DNA of 64,000 nucleotides from Acidobacteriota bacterium (GCA_016716905.1 JADJUS010000004.1:1302001-1366000); one strand, 5' to 3'. Positions 25,830-33,705 are shown, counted from the first letter of the stretch. Translations and numbers: made by a program. Notes: generated by a model not told the origin, from the letters alone.

Positions 25830-26039
25830 ATGACCTACGCCGTTCTCATCGAGAAGGGACCCACCAGTTTCGGGGCGACGGTGCCGGACTTACCGGGTTG
25901 CGTGGCTGTCGCCGATACGCGCGAAGAAGCCGAACGTCTAATCCAAGAGGCCATCGCCGAGCACCTGAAAGGTATGCGCGAAGACGGTATTGCCGTGCCT
26001 CCGCCCGTGACCCAAGTGGCAACGGTCACGGTCGGCTGA
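25830..26039 (+). CDS. hicB: Orphan HicB-type antitoxin (near copy of 17945-18154)
   Basis: 69 residues, differing from the first HicB at only about ten positions. The bases just before the ATG (TAGACTGGAGCGGGAGGAAG) match the last codons of hicA at 17.9 kb, but the rest of hicA is gone. This is therefore a duplicated hicAB unit from which the toxin has been deleted. The antitoxin could still buffer the intact HicA elsewhere. Confidence 0.85.
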   Translation: MTYAVLIEKGPTSFGATVPDLPGCVAVADTREEAERLIQEAIAEHLKGMREDGIAVPPPVTQVATVTVG

Positions 26040-26069
26040 TACGAGAAGCAGCACCGTCGGCTGGGAGCA

Positions 26070-26096
26070 CTTGAGATCACAAATTGTGATCTCAAG
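26070..26096. promoter_or_regulatory. Palindrome with TCACAA-N-TTGTGA core, site 3
   Basis: The longest of the set: 13-bp perfect arms CTTGAGATCACAA, centre A, TTGTGATCTCAAG. It lies 30 bp after the orphan hicB stop and 40 bp before repeat copy F. Confidence 0.7.
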
Positions 26097-26135
26097 ATCC
26101 AGCTATGTCGCGGGGTAACGCCCTTAGCTGCTCCT

Positions 26136-26211
26136 CGTAGGGCGGCCTGGGTCTCAAGGCCGCCAAAGTCCGCGGCGTTGAGGTTCACGCCGCGCTACGA
26201 AATGCGCGCCT
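26136..26211. repeat. Compound hairpin repeat, copy F
   Basis: Complete copy, CGTAG at 26136, CTACG end at 26199, tail AAATGCGCGCCT. Palindrome sites 3 and 4 flank it on either side. Confidence 0.88.
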
Positions 26212-26229
26212 ACGGTCGTGTCGAAACGG

Positions 26230-26254
26230 TTGAGGTCACAATTTGTGACCTCAA
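26230..26254. promoter_or_regulatory. Palindrome with TCACAA-N-TTGTGA core, site 4
   Basis: 12-bp perfect arms TTGAGGTCACAA, centre T, TTGTGACCTCAA. It lies about 130 bp upstream of the addiction-module antitoxin, so it could be an operator for that gene. Confidence 0.7.
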
Positions 26255-26383
26255 ACGGCACGCGGGTGTGGGCATCCCGTTCCCGTGCTCCGAGCGAGCT
26301 GGAGTCTTCGCGCATTTTGATGTACCACATCGCTTGTGATCGACCTTCGGGTTCGCTATGGTTCGGGGAAGGGGAGAGACATC

Positions 26384-26617
26384 ATGACCTCGCGAGCCCA
26401 ATCCGTGCTTCAACAGGCATTGACCCTGCCCGCCGACGAGCGCGCCGATGTGGCGGCCGAGTTACTCGCGAGCCTGACGGACGACTCGGTCCCGATCTCC
26501 GACTGGCACCGGGAAGTACTTGAGGAACGGCTGGCCGAGCTGGCCGCCAATCCTACCGCCGGCAGATCCTGGGATGCCGTGCGCGCCGACCTCACTCGAA
26601 CCTCAACCAGCAAGTAG
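26384..26617 (+). CDS. Addiction module antitoxin (ParD/Unstab_antitox-type)
   Basis: 77 residues: VLQQALTLPADERADVAAEL, LASLTDD, then WHREVLEERLAEL with a C-terminal GRSWDAVRADL. This is the usual pattern of the small antitoxins that precede ParE/RelE toxins. GGGGAGAG gives a good ribosome site. The toxin that should follow is reduced to a stub by a hairpin repeat. Confidence 0.85.
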   Translation: MTSRAQSVLQQALTLPADERADVAAELLASLTDDSVPISDWHREVLEERLAELAANPTAGRSWDAVRADLTRTSTSK

Positions 26618-26623
26618 CGGGTC

Positions 26624-26728
26624 ATGATCGACCTGACGGTCCGGCCTCTCGCCGAGGCGGACATCGCCTCCGCACACTTCCTCGTAGGGCGGCCTGGGTC
26701 TCAAGGCCGCCAAGGTCCGCGGCGTTGA
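26624..26728 (+). pseudogene. ParE/RelE toxin stub, cut by a hairpin repeat
   Basis: It starts MIDLTVRPLAEADIASAH, the typical first strand and helix of ParE/RelE-type toxins. From codon 19 on it is translated repeat sequence, ending at a TGA inside the repeat at 26728. The cut falls just before the CGTAG arm at 26683. Either the repeat inserted here or a deletion ended at it; the rest of the toxin is not seen downstream. Confidence 0.72.
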
Positions 26729-26865
26729 GGGTCACGCCGCGCTACGAGATGCGCTGCACGCCGCGCTACGAAATGCGCGCCCGTGCTCCCCGTAGGGCGG
26801 CCTGGGTCTCACCCCTCGACCAGGCTCGGGGTGACCTGAGCTTCGTCGAAGGTCAAGGCCGCCAT
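26683..26865. repeat. Compound hairpin repeat cluster, copy G
   Basis: A full copy (26683-26746) is followed by an extra right arm and then a second left half whose loop carries the same nested insert as copy B, closing with CAAGGCCGCC at 26865. The cluster sits between the severed toxin and the MerR promoter. Confidence 0.88.
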
Positions 26866-26877
26866 TATTCGTGACAG

Positions 26878-26906
26878 TTGACAAAGACAGTTTAACTGTC
26901 TAGTAT
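26878..26906 (+). promoter_or_regulatory. Promoter with central dyad upstream of the MerR gene
   Basis: TTGACA (26878-26883), 17-bp spacer, TAGTAT (26901-26906). The spacer contains the dyad GACAGTT-T-AACTGTC, so a regulator could bind between the -35 and -10 as MerR proteins do. The expected start of transcription falls on or next to the GTG at 26914, which implies a leaderless mRNA. Confidence 0.65.
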
Positions 26907-26913
26907 CGCTGGC

Positions 26914-27333
26914 GTGGATAGCGCGAAGACCTTCACCCTGGACGAAATCGCCGCCCTGGCCGAGCTGCCGCGGCGGACGGTGCGGTATTACATCCAGTGC
27001 GGCCTGATCGATCGCCCGCAGGGCATCGGCAAGGGCGCCTCCTACACCCACCACCACGTCGAACAACTCCTGGTCGTACGCAAGTGGCAACTGGCCGGGC
27101 TGTCGCTGGAACGGATTCGCGAAGTCCTCGAAGCGCCCACAAGCGGCGTGCTGCCACCGGCACCGCGGCGCGCGGGCACGGTGGAAGTCTGGAGCCATCT
27201 GGTGGTGGCCGACGGCGTGGAGGTGACCCTTGAACCGGGTCGAGCCGGACTGACCCCGGAACAAGTGCGCGCATTCTTCCGCGCGGTCACGCGCGCGTAC
27301 CAACAACTTCACGAGAGCGAGGACAAGGAATGA
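26914..27333 (+). CDS. MerR-family transcriptional regulator
   Basis: 139 residues, GTG start with no ribosome site and almost no leader. The N-terminal MerR helix-turn-helix reads FTLDEIAALAELPRRTVRYY, then IQCGLIDRP and a wing with HHVEQLLVVRKWQLAGLSLE. The C-terminal part is short, with no cysteine metal site. It overlaps the VIT/VWA gene by ATGA and probably controls it. The dyad in its promoter suggests autoregulation. Confidence 0.85.
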   Translation: MDSAKTFTLDEIAALAELPRRTVRYYIQCGLIDRPQGIGKGASYTHHHVEQLLVVRKWQLAGLSLERIREVLEAPTSGVLPPAPRRAGTVEVWSHLVVADGVEVTLEPGRAGLTPEQVRAFFRAVTRAYQQLHESEDKE

Positions 27334-29553
27334 CCCGTGCCACCCTGTATGAAACGTCCATCGACGCGGTCCTGCAAGACCTGCTCTCCGAAGTCACCGT
27401 GCGGCAGGTCTACTGCAACGACGAACCCGTCAATATCGAGGCGGTCTACACGTTCCCGCTGCCCCTCGACGCCGTGTTGCTTGATTTGCGTGTCGAGATC
27501 GGCGGCCGCCTGCTGACCGGAGTCGTCGTCGGCAAGTCGTCGGCAGAGAAGCAGTACGAAGACGCCATCGAGGCCGGCGATTCCGCCGTGATGCTCGAAG
27601 CGATCGAGCCGGGCCTCTACACGATCAACGTCGGGAACCTCCTGCCGAAAGAGACGGCCACGATCACGTTCCGCTACGCACTGGTCTATCGCTGGGTGGG
27701 CGATGCATTACGCATCTCGATTCCGACGACAATCGCGCCACGGTTTGGGGAAGTCGCCTCATGCGCCGCATCAGGCGCCGGAATCTTCGCTCCTGGTCGA
27801 GAACAAGTTTTCGCTCAAGGTGGTGGTGCACGGCAGCCTGCGCGACGCGCAGTTCACATGTCCGTCGCATATGGTGACGCTCACGTCGCTGCCCGACCGC
27901 ACGGAAATTGCGCTGAAGCGGGGCGAGGCCGTGATGGATCGCGACTTCATTCTCACCGTGAAGGCTCCCCAGTCCACACGCAGCTTCGCGATGAGCGGCG
28001 CAGACGGTGACGGCACCGCCGCGATCGCCAGCTTCCAACCGCTGTTCCCAGGTCTGCGACAGCCGCGCGCGCTGAACCTCGCGATCGTGATCGACTGTTC
28101 CGGATCGATGCAAGGCGACTCCATCACACAGGCCAGGCTCGCGTTGGACGGCATTCTGCGCGCCCTGCAACCGCGCGACCGAGTGGCCATCGTGGCCTTC
28201 GGCGAAAAAACCAAAGTCCTCTCGGATCGGTTGCTTCCGTGCAACGAGATCAATCTTGCCGCCGCCAGGCAATTTGCCGCAGAACTTCAGGCGGATATGG
28301 GCGGCACTGAAATCAGCCACGCACTTGATGTGGCTCGTGCGGCGACGATGGATTCGGAGCAGGCGGATTTGTTCGTGGTCACCGATGGGGAAGTGTCAGC
28401 GTGGGAAGGGGTCGTGGGGCAGGCCAGACACTGGAAACGACGGGTGTTTACGGTGGGCGTCGGGAACTCGGTCACCGAGGCGTTTGTGCGACAGTTGGCC
28501 GAAGTCACCGGCGGCGCGTGTGAACTGGTGTCGCCGCAGGAGGGGATGGCGGACCGCGTGATTCGCCACTTCGAGCGCATGCGGGCGCCGCACGCGAAAC
28601 GCGTGGTGGTGCACTGGCCCGAGGGCGCGCATGGCATGACCCCGAAGCAATTTGGCGCCGTCTTCGAGGGCGACACCGTGATGGCCAGCGCGCAGTTCAG
28701 CCGCGCTGTTGTTGCCGGCGCTGTGGCGCTGGAGATCGAAACAGACGACGGCGACGTGTTCCGCCAGGAAGTGGCGATGGCGCCGGCCGCACAGTCAGCG
28801 GAGTCTGCGGGGGGCATCTCGACCGTGGCTCGACTCGCGGCGTCAGCGCGGCTGGGTGAACCGGGGCCTGCAGACCCGGCGAACACTGCGGTCCGTTATC
28901 AACTGATCAGTGACTGGACCAACTGGCTCGTCATCGCCGAGCGGGCTGAGGGCGAGAAGGCACAGGGCATCCCCGCGATCCGCAAGGTGCAGCAGACGAT
29001 GGCGGCTGGGTGGGGTGGGGTTGGGTCGGTGATGTCTCGGCGGTTGCAGGTGCCGATGATGGATTTGGCCGACGAGGCTTGCATGCTCATCGAGCCGACC
29101 ATGAGCGCCCCAAGTCCCCGGAAGCCAATGGTGGCTTCTGCGACGGCTTCCAAGCTTCGCAAGCTGTTCACGAGGGCCCCGCGTGACCGCCGGCCGAAGG
29201 CGTTCCGCCTGCTTCTGGATTTGATCGAGAGCGATCCGTCCAGGCTGGATCCGCATCGCGCGCTCCAATTGCTGCACGACGCCGGCCTCTTGGACGAATG
29301 CCAGGACTTGCTGCAACGTGCCGCCAGTCTCCGCCTGGACCCCGAAGTCATCGCTGCGCTCTTCCTGGCTCGCCTGGTTGGTGGTCCACTGCGGGAGTTC
29401 CTGTCGCCATCGGCGCAACGTGGCGCCGCCTCGCTTCAGGACTACGCCGAGGAATGGCTCATGCGCATCGCTGCGAGCCGAGACCTCTTCGCGCAAGTCG
29501 AGCAACGGGTGCACGACCTGAGCGCCACCCCGGCCGGGCGGCGGTCCTCGTAG
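27330..29553 (+). pseudogene. VIT and von Willebrand A domain protein, frameshifted at a GGGG run
   Basis: The first frame holds the VIT domain (VTVRQVYCNDEPVNIEAVYT, FPLPLDAVL, GKSSAEKQYEDAIEAG) up to TIAPRFG. The second frame continues SPHAPHQAPESSLLVENKFS and carries the VWA domain, with MIDAS-like motif DCSGSMQGDS and later VTDGEV. The shift is at GGGG 27747-27750; removing one G joins the frames. VIT-VWA proteins are thought to be extracellular or stress-related scaffolds; no signal peptide is visible here. The stop (TAG at 29551-29553) is part of the hairpin repeat array. Confidence 0.82.
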
Positions 29554-29850
29554 GGCGGCCACCGTCCTCGTAGGGCGGCCTGGGTCTCAAGGCCGCCAAG
29601 TGCCGCGGCGTTGAGGTTCACGCCGCGCTACGAAATGCGCGTCCGCGCCCCTCGTAGGGCGGCCTGGGTCTCAAGGCCGCCAAGTGCCGCGGCGTTGAGG
29701 TTCACGCCGCGCTACGAAATGCGCGTCCGCGCCCCTCGTAGGGCGGCCTGGGTCTCAAGGCCGCCAAGTGCCGCGGCGTTGAAGTGCACGCCGCGCTACG
29801 AAATGCGCGTCCGCGCTCCTCGTAGGGCGGCCTGGGTCTCAAGGCCGCCA
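29548..29850. repeat. Tandem array of the compound hairpin repeat, exact 84-bp period
   Basis: CGTAG arms begin at 29549 (short stub), 29569, 29653, 29737 and 29821, giving three full 84-bp units plus a partial unit. Units are nearly identical; one has a GAAG/GTGCAC change in the second hairpin loop. The array lies between two convergent genes and supplies the stop codons of both. It has no spacers, so it is not CRISPR. Confidence 0.95.
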
Positions 29851-31310
29851 AGGGCCATCTCGAGCGCGTCCAGGATCCTGACCATCGCCAGGGTGTCGAG
29901 CGCGCAGTACGCCTCGAGGTCCTGGCGGACCTTGGCGACATCGACGGGAGGCTCGTGGCCCGGCGCGGGCCCGAAGGCCATGCGCAGGAACGACTGCGAG
30001 GCCGTGGCGCCGTCGCCGATCGCCATCCCCTCGTAGCCCATGCCGGTGAGCGCGGGCAGGACGGCCTTGATCGACGTGCTGCCGTGCTGCAGCGGGTGAT
30101 ACACCTCAAACGCCTTGAACGGCGCGTGCAGGTCCACCACGCGCGCAAGGATCTGCTCGATCCACGGCGCCTGCGCGGGGAAGTCACGCGCCAGTTCGGC
30201 CAGCCGCCCGGTCTCGAACCCCGCGAAGTAGACGACGATGGAGCCGGCGGACTCGAGGTAGTGGCGCATCCACTGCAGAAGCTGCGGGCGCGGATCAGAG
30301 GCGTCGTCTGCCAGGAAACCGTGGTGCGTCATGGCCCCTCCGGGCTCGCGACGGATATGCAGCGAGAACTGAAACGGCACCTGCTGGTATGGCCTCGTGC
30401 CGTCGAGCAGCGGGACGGCTGTGCCGAACGTTTCGAAGTCCAGAAAGAACAGCGGGTAAGTCAGGCCGTCGAGGAAGCCTCGCACCTGGGGCTCGGCCAC
30501 GTGGACGTTTTGCGATTCGTCCGCCGCCACCTGAATCGCTCGGCGGTCAGCGCCACGGACGACCTTGGTCAGGTGTCCTTCCGGCAGCGCGCTCCAGCAC
30601 ACGGGCTTCAGTGGACAGTCATACGGCTTCGAGCAATGCGGGCCGATCGCGATCTCGGGTGACTCCGACTGGCGGATCACCGACGCCAGCGCCTCGATCC
30701 TTCTAGGCACGTCGGGAAGCCGGTCGGCCACCTCGCTTGTGACGTCCACCGCGCGAAAGAGCTTGTGGTTGTCCACGTCGCCAGACCGCACGTACTCGCG
30801 GTCAATGTGCACCACATAGCAGTTGCGCACTGGCGTGCCCGAGCTCTCCACCGCAAACCGCTGCACCGCCACGTCGTCCAGATAAACGCTCTTGACCGAC
30901 GTTGAACTCTTGACCTCCACGATGTCCCAGCGCCCGTCGCCGGTGGGGACGAGGATGTCCACCTGCGCGTAGACGCCGCCACCCAGGAATGCCGCTTCGT
31001 AAATTGCCCCGCCCTGATGGGGGCTGCTCGCAGCGAGGGCTCGAGCCGTGTCCTCCAACAGGCCATCCATGTCCCAACGCTCCCGCTCGACGAGCACCCC
31101 GCCCGGGTAGAGCTGACGCGCGCGCCGGCCCACTTCATGTCCCTGGTTGAAGACCGCCTGCTGCGATTCGTCTACCGGCGGGATCAGTTCCTTCGCGTTG
31201 TACTGATGCCAAAGGAGCTTGTGGCACTGCAGCCCGCTGATGTACTTGGACTTCGAAATCGCGCGCTCCACTCGCGTGGGCGGTTCGAGCAGCTGAAGGG
31301 GTTCGGGCAC
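29796..31310 (-). CDS. DUF2779 family protein (Cas4-like nuclease plus RNase H-like exonuclease fold)
   Basis: 504 residues. The N-terminal half resembles Cas4/PD-(D/E)XK proteins: YISGLQCHKLLWHQY, AQVDILV ... DIVEVKSSTS, and an iron-sulfur-like cluster HCSKPYDCPLKPVCW. The C-terminal half has an exonuclease-like YPLFFLDFETFGTAVPL (D-x-E), then AYCALDTLAMVRIL. The normal C-terminus probably ended near ALEMALGG. The sequence GLETQAALRGARTRIS after it is translated hairpin repeat, with the stop inside the next repeat unit. GTG start; divergent from the histidine phosphatase. Confidence 0.82.
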   Translation of the reverse strand: MPEPLQLLEPPTRVERAISKSKYISGLQCHKLLWHQYNAKELIPPVDESQQAVFNQGHEVGRRARQLYPGGVLVERERWDMDGLLEDTARALAASSPHQGGAIYEAAFLGGGVYAQVDILVPTGDGRWDIVEVKSSTSVKSVYLDDVAVQRFAVESSGTPVRNCYVVHIDREYVRSGDVDNHKLFRAVDVTSEVADRLPDVPRRIEALASVIRQSESPEIAIGPHCSKPYDCPLKPVCWSALPEGHLTKVVRGADRRAIQVAADESQNVHVAEPQVRGFLDGLTYPLFFLDFETFGTAVPLLDGTRPYQQVPFQFSLHIRREPGGAMTHHGFLADDASDPRPQLLQWMRHYLESAGSIVVYFAGFETGRLAELARDFPAQAPWIEQILARVVDLHAPFKAFEVYHPLQHGSTSIKAVLPALTGMGYEGMAIGDGATASQSFLRMAFGPAPGHEPPVDVAKVRQDLEAYCALDTLAMVRILDALEMALGGLETQAALRGARTRIS

Positions 31311-31369
31311 GGCACAGTATCACCCCAGCCTGTGACAGGGTGGGTCCACGGTCGGGGTACCCTTAACCC

Positions 31370-32047
31370 ATGAACTCCCTGCTCGTGCTGGCGCGGCATG
31401 CTGAAAGCGAACGCAATGTCGTAAAACGGGGCCGGCCGTTTTTTGCTAGCGAGGCTGACGCGGGACCGTTTCGCGGACAGGCCGACCGCTCGACCGTTCT
31501 CACCGAAGCCGGGCGCGCGATGGCCAGGGCGCTCGGTGAGCGACTACGCGAAGAGCACGAAAGTTTCGACGTCATCGTGGACTCCGGCTTTCGCCGAACA
31601 CAGGAAACGGTCGAGCATCTGCTGGAAGCGTGGCCCGTAGAGGAGCGCGACGCGATTGAGCGCCACTCAAACGACCTGCTCCGCGAGCGGGACGCGGGCT
31701 ACGCGTTGAACATGACCGAGGAAGAAGCCGCATCGGCGTTTCCCTGGCTGCAGGAATACTGGCGGACGGAAGGGCCGTATTTCGCACGCCCGCCCGGTGG
31801 CGAGAGCCTGGCGGACCTGGCCTTGCGGGTGAAGCTGTTCCTGGAATCGGACCTCAAGGCCTTCGCCGGCCGACGGCTGCTGCTGGTGACGCACATCGGC
31901 ACGATGCAGATGCTGCGCATGCATCTGGAAGCGTGGCCATTGGCAGAGATCGATGCGAAGCTGCGCGGAGAGCCGATTCGCAACTGCGATACCTTCGCCT
32001 ACACACTCGACTCTACCGCCGCGTATACCACCACGCCCACGCGATGA
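31370..32047 (+). CDS. Histidine phosphatase family protein
   Basis: 225 residues. LLVLARHAESERN is the RH(G/A)E phospho-histidine motif, DSGFRRTQETVEHL supplies the second arginine, and LLVTHIGTMQMLRMH the second histidine. Members dephosphorylate sugar phosphates, nucleotides or proteins; the target is unknown here. Its 3' end overlaps the convergent DoxX gene by 35 bp. Confidence 0.82.
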   Translation: MNSLLVLARHAESERNVVKRGRPFFASEADAGPFRGQADRSTVLTEAGRAMARALGERLREEHESFDVIVDSGFRRTQETVEHLLEAWPVEERDAIERHSNDLLRERDAGYALNMTEEEAASAFPWLQEYWRTEGPYFARPPGGESLADLALRVKLFLESDLKAFAGRRLLLVTHIGTMQMLRMHLEAWPLAEIDAKLRGEPIRNCDTFAYTLDSTAAYTTTPTR

Positions 32048-32372
32048 ACACCGCCTGCAGGGGCAGTCGCAGCCACAAGACCGTCGGCGATATTGATGGA
32101 TACAGCTCGGGGTGAAGTGTCATGTTCACGTTGGCGGGAAAGATCGCCACGAGCAGCGCAATGAGTCCCCATCCCGCCCACACCGCCCATCGCCTGAACA
32201 GCAGGAGCGCCCCAAGCGCGATTTCGGCAACGCCGCTCAGAAAGACCAACTCCGAGTGCCACGGCAGATACGCCGGCATCATCGCCAGATAAAACGCCGG
32301 GTTGACGAAATGGTTGGCGCCCGCCGCAATGAACAAGACGCCGAGCAGGTATCGCGATGTCGTCTTCAGCAT
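32013..32372 (-). CDS. DoxX-family integral membrane protein
   Basis: 119 residues with four predicted membrane helices: SRYLLGVLFIAAGANHFVNP, LVFLSGVAEIALGALLLF, AVWAGWGLIALLVAIFPANV and WLRLPLQAVFIAWAWWY. The pattern GANHFVNPAFYLAMMP is typical of DoxX-like proteins, whose function is unclear (redox or quinone-linked in some). It lies downstream of the sensor kinase on the same strand, separated by repeat halves. Confidence 0.82.
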   Translation of the reverse strand: MLKTTSRYLLGVLFIAAGANHFVNPAFYLAMMPAYLPWHSELVFLSGVAEIALGALLLFRRWAVWAGWGLIALLVAIFPANVNMTLHPELYPSISPTVLWLRLPLQAVFIAWAWWYTRR

Positions 32373-32420
32373 TCAGGCTTCGCCATCCATTATCCGCTGG
32401 AACGAAACTGGCACTGCAGC

Positions 32421-32503
32421 CTCGGCCTTGAAGAGCGGGCCGAGCTACGTTCGGAAGGGCCGAGCCGTCACGTAGCTCGGGCTGTTCCTCAAGCCCGAGT
32501 GCG
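32421..32503. repeat. Hairpin repeat halves, GAGCTACG/CGTAGCTC subfamily, reversed order
   Basis: Two hairpins, CTCGGCCTTGAAGAGCGGGC ending in CGAGCTACG, then CGTAGCTCGGGCTGTTCCTC ending in AAGCCCGAG. These are the same two halves found in the element at 48037 but in the opposite order, as if two partial elements met end to end. They follow the kinase gene's stop. Confidence 0.8.
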
Positions 32504-32508
32504 CGCGC

Positions 32509-33597
32509 TCAAGCCACAGTAACGGGCGCGGCCAGCGCCACGTCGATCACGAAGACGCAGCCCTTCCCGGGGAGGTTCTCCATATGGATGTCCCCGCCGT
32601 GGGCTCTAACCGCTTTGCGCGCAATCGAAAGCCCAAGACCCAGTCCTGTGCGGTCACGGCCGCGACGCACGCCAAACGCCTGGAACGGGTCGGCTTCGGT
32701 GGAGGGGATGCCGCCGCATTCGTCGGCCACCTCAATCAGCAAACGTGCCTCTTCGTTTGTGCGCGCACGCAAGACCACATGCCCGCCGGCGGGCGTGAAC
32801 TTGAATGCGTTGTTGAGGAGGTTGGTCACCGCTGACGCCAGGATCTGCGGGTCTGCCGTGACCGCCATCGCCGGGTCACCGAGCTCCGTGGTGAACCTGA
32901 TGCCGCGGGCCTCGGCATGCAGGTTTCCGGCGATCGCGATGTCCTTGAGGAATGGCACGACCAAAATGCGATCGCGCCGCTGCTCATTCGCGGCAATGCG
33001 AATGTCAGAGAGCGTGCTCTCCACGAGATCGCGCAAACCCATGAGACTGCGGCCCAGGACGGCGCCCGTGCTGCCGTTGATGCCCACCAGGCCGCCCTTC
33101 AACGATTGATACGCCAGCAGCGCCGTATTGAGCAGGTCGCGCGTCTCGTGCGCGATATGGCCCGAGCGTTCGGATTCCTCGGTGGTCCTCGCCTCGGCAG
33201 TGATGCGCGCATGTTCAGTCACGGCTTCGGCGGTGGCGGTGTCCAGACAGCGATTGAGCGTCTTGAATTCGTCGGTGGTGATGGGCGCCATCTGCTCGAT
33301 GGCGATTTCGGTGACGGCCTGACAGATGTCGCCGTAGTCATGCACGACCTGCGACACGGTGAACCCCAGTGCCAACAGCTCGCGCCCGTGACGCGTGGCG
33401 GTGGAGCCGATCGCGTGCGGCGAATGCGGCGTCCCGGTGGACTCCGCCCGCAGGGTTTCCGAAAGCTGGGTCAGGAAGAGCGGGACGCCGTTCTTGACTT
33501 CGTCCTCCGAGGCGGCCGGCCACGGCCGTGCCGTCAGTTTCTCCCTGGCCCTCGTGATGATCGCATCGCGATAGGTCGTCACGAACTCATAAAGCAT
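32509..33597 (-). CDS. Sensor histidine kinase with RsbRD-like N-terminal domain
   Basis: 362 residues from the ATG at 33597 (a TTG 42 bp upstream is a weaker choice). The N-terminal 150 residues (LYEFVTTYRDAIITRAREK, ELLALGFTVSQVVHDYGDIC) resemble the helical sensor domain found on some kinases and RsbR-type proteins. The phospho-acceptor region is GHIAHETRDLLNTALLAY. The ATPase has LLNNAFKFTP (N box), ADECGGIP (G1) and GLGLGLSIARKAVRAHGGD (G2). No membrane segment, so cytoplasmic. No response regulator adjoins it. Confidence 0.85.
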   Translation of the reverse strand: MLYEFVTTYRDAIITRAREKLTARPWPAASEDEVKNGVPLFLTQLSETLRAESTGTPHSPHAIGSTATRHGRELLALGFTVSQVVHDYGDICQAVTEIAIEQMAPITTDEFKTLNRCLDTATAEAVTEHARITAEARTTEESERSGHIAHETRDLLNTALLAYQSLKGGLVGINGSTGAVLGRSLMGLRDLVESTLSDIRIAANEQRRDRILVVPFLKDIAIAGNLHAEARGIRFTTELGDPAMAVTADPQILASAVTNLLNNAFKFTPAGGHVVLRARTNEEARLLIEVADECGGIPSTEADPFQAFGVRRGRDRTGLGLGLSIARKAVRAHGGDIHMENLPGKGCVFVIDVALAAPVTVA

Positions 33598-33705
33598 GGG
33601 CAACCAGTATGAGGATCGCCAAGCCGGCTGGCTGTTCAAGTTTGAACGTTAAAGGGGGATTTTGGAGCCGGCGATTCGCCTTCGCAAGGGAACTGCGGAG
33701 GCGAA

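Noticed and set aside
29548..29850. CRISPR array
   Set aside because: The units are contiguous with an exact 84-bp period and have no unique spacers. No cas operon is present; the DUF2779 protein is only Cas4-like.
20870..29850. Insertion sequence or MITE of a DDE transposase
   Set aside because: The repeats have no visible target-site duplications or transposase-type terminal repeats, and consist of two inner hairpins, which fits REP/REPIN-like elements better. No transposase gene was found in the window.
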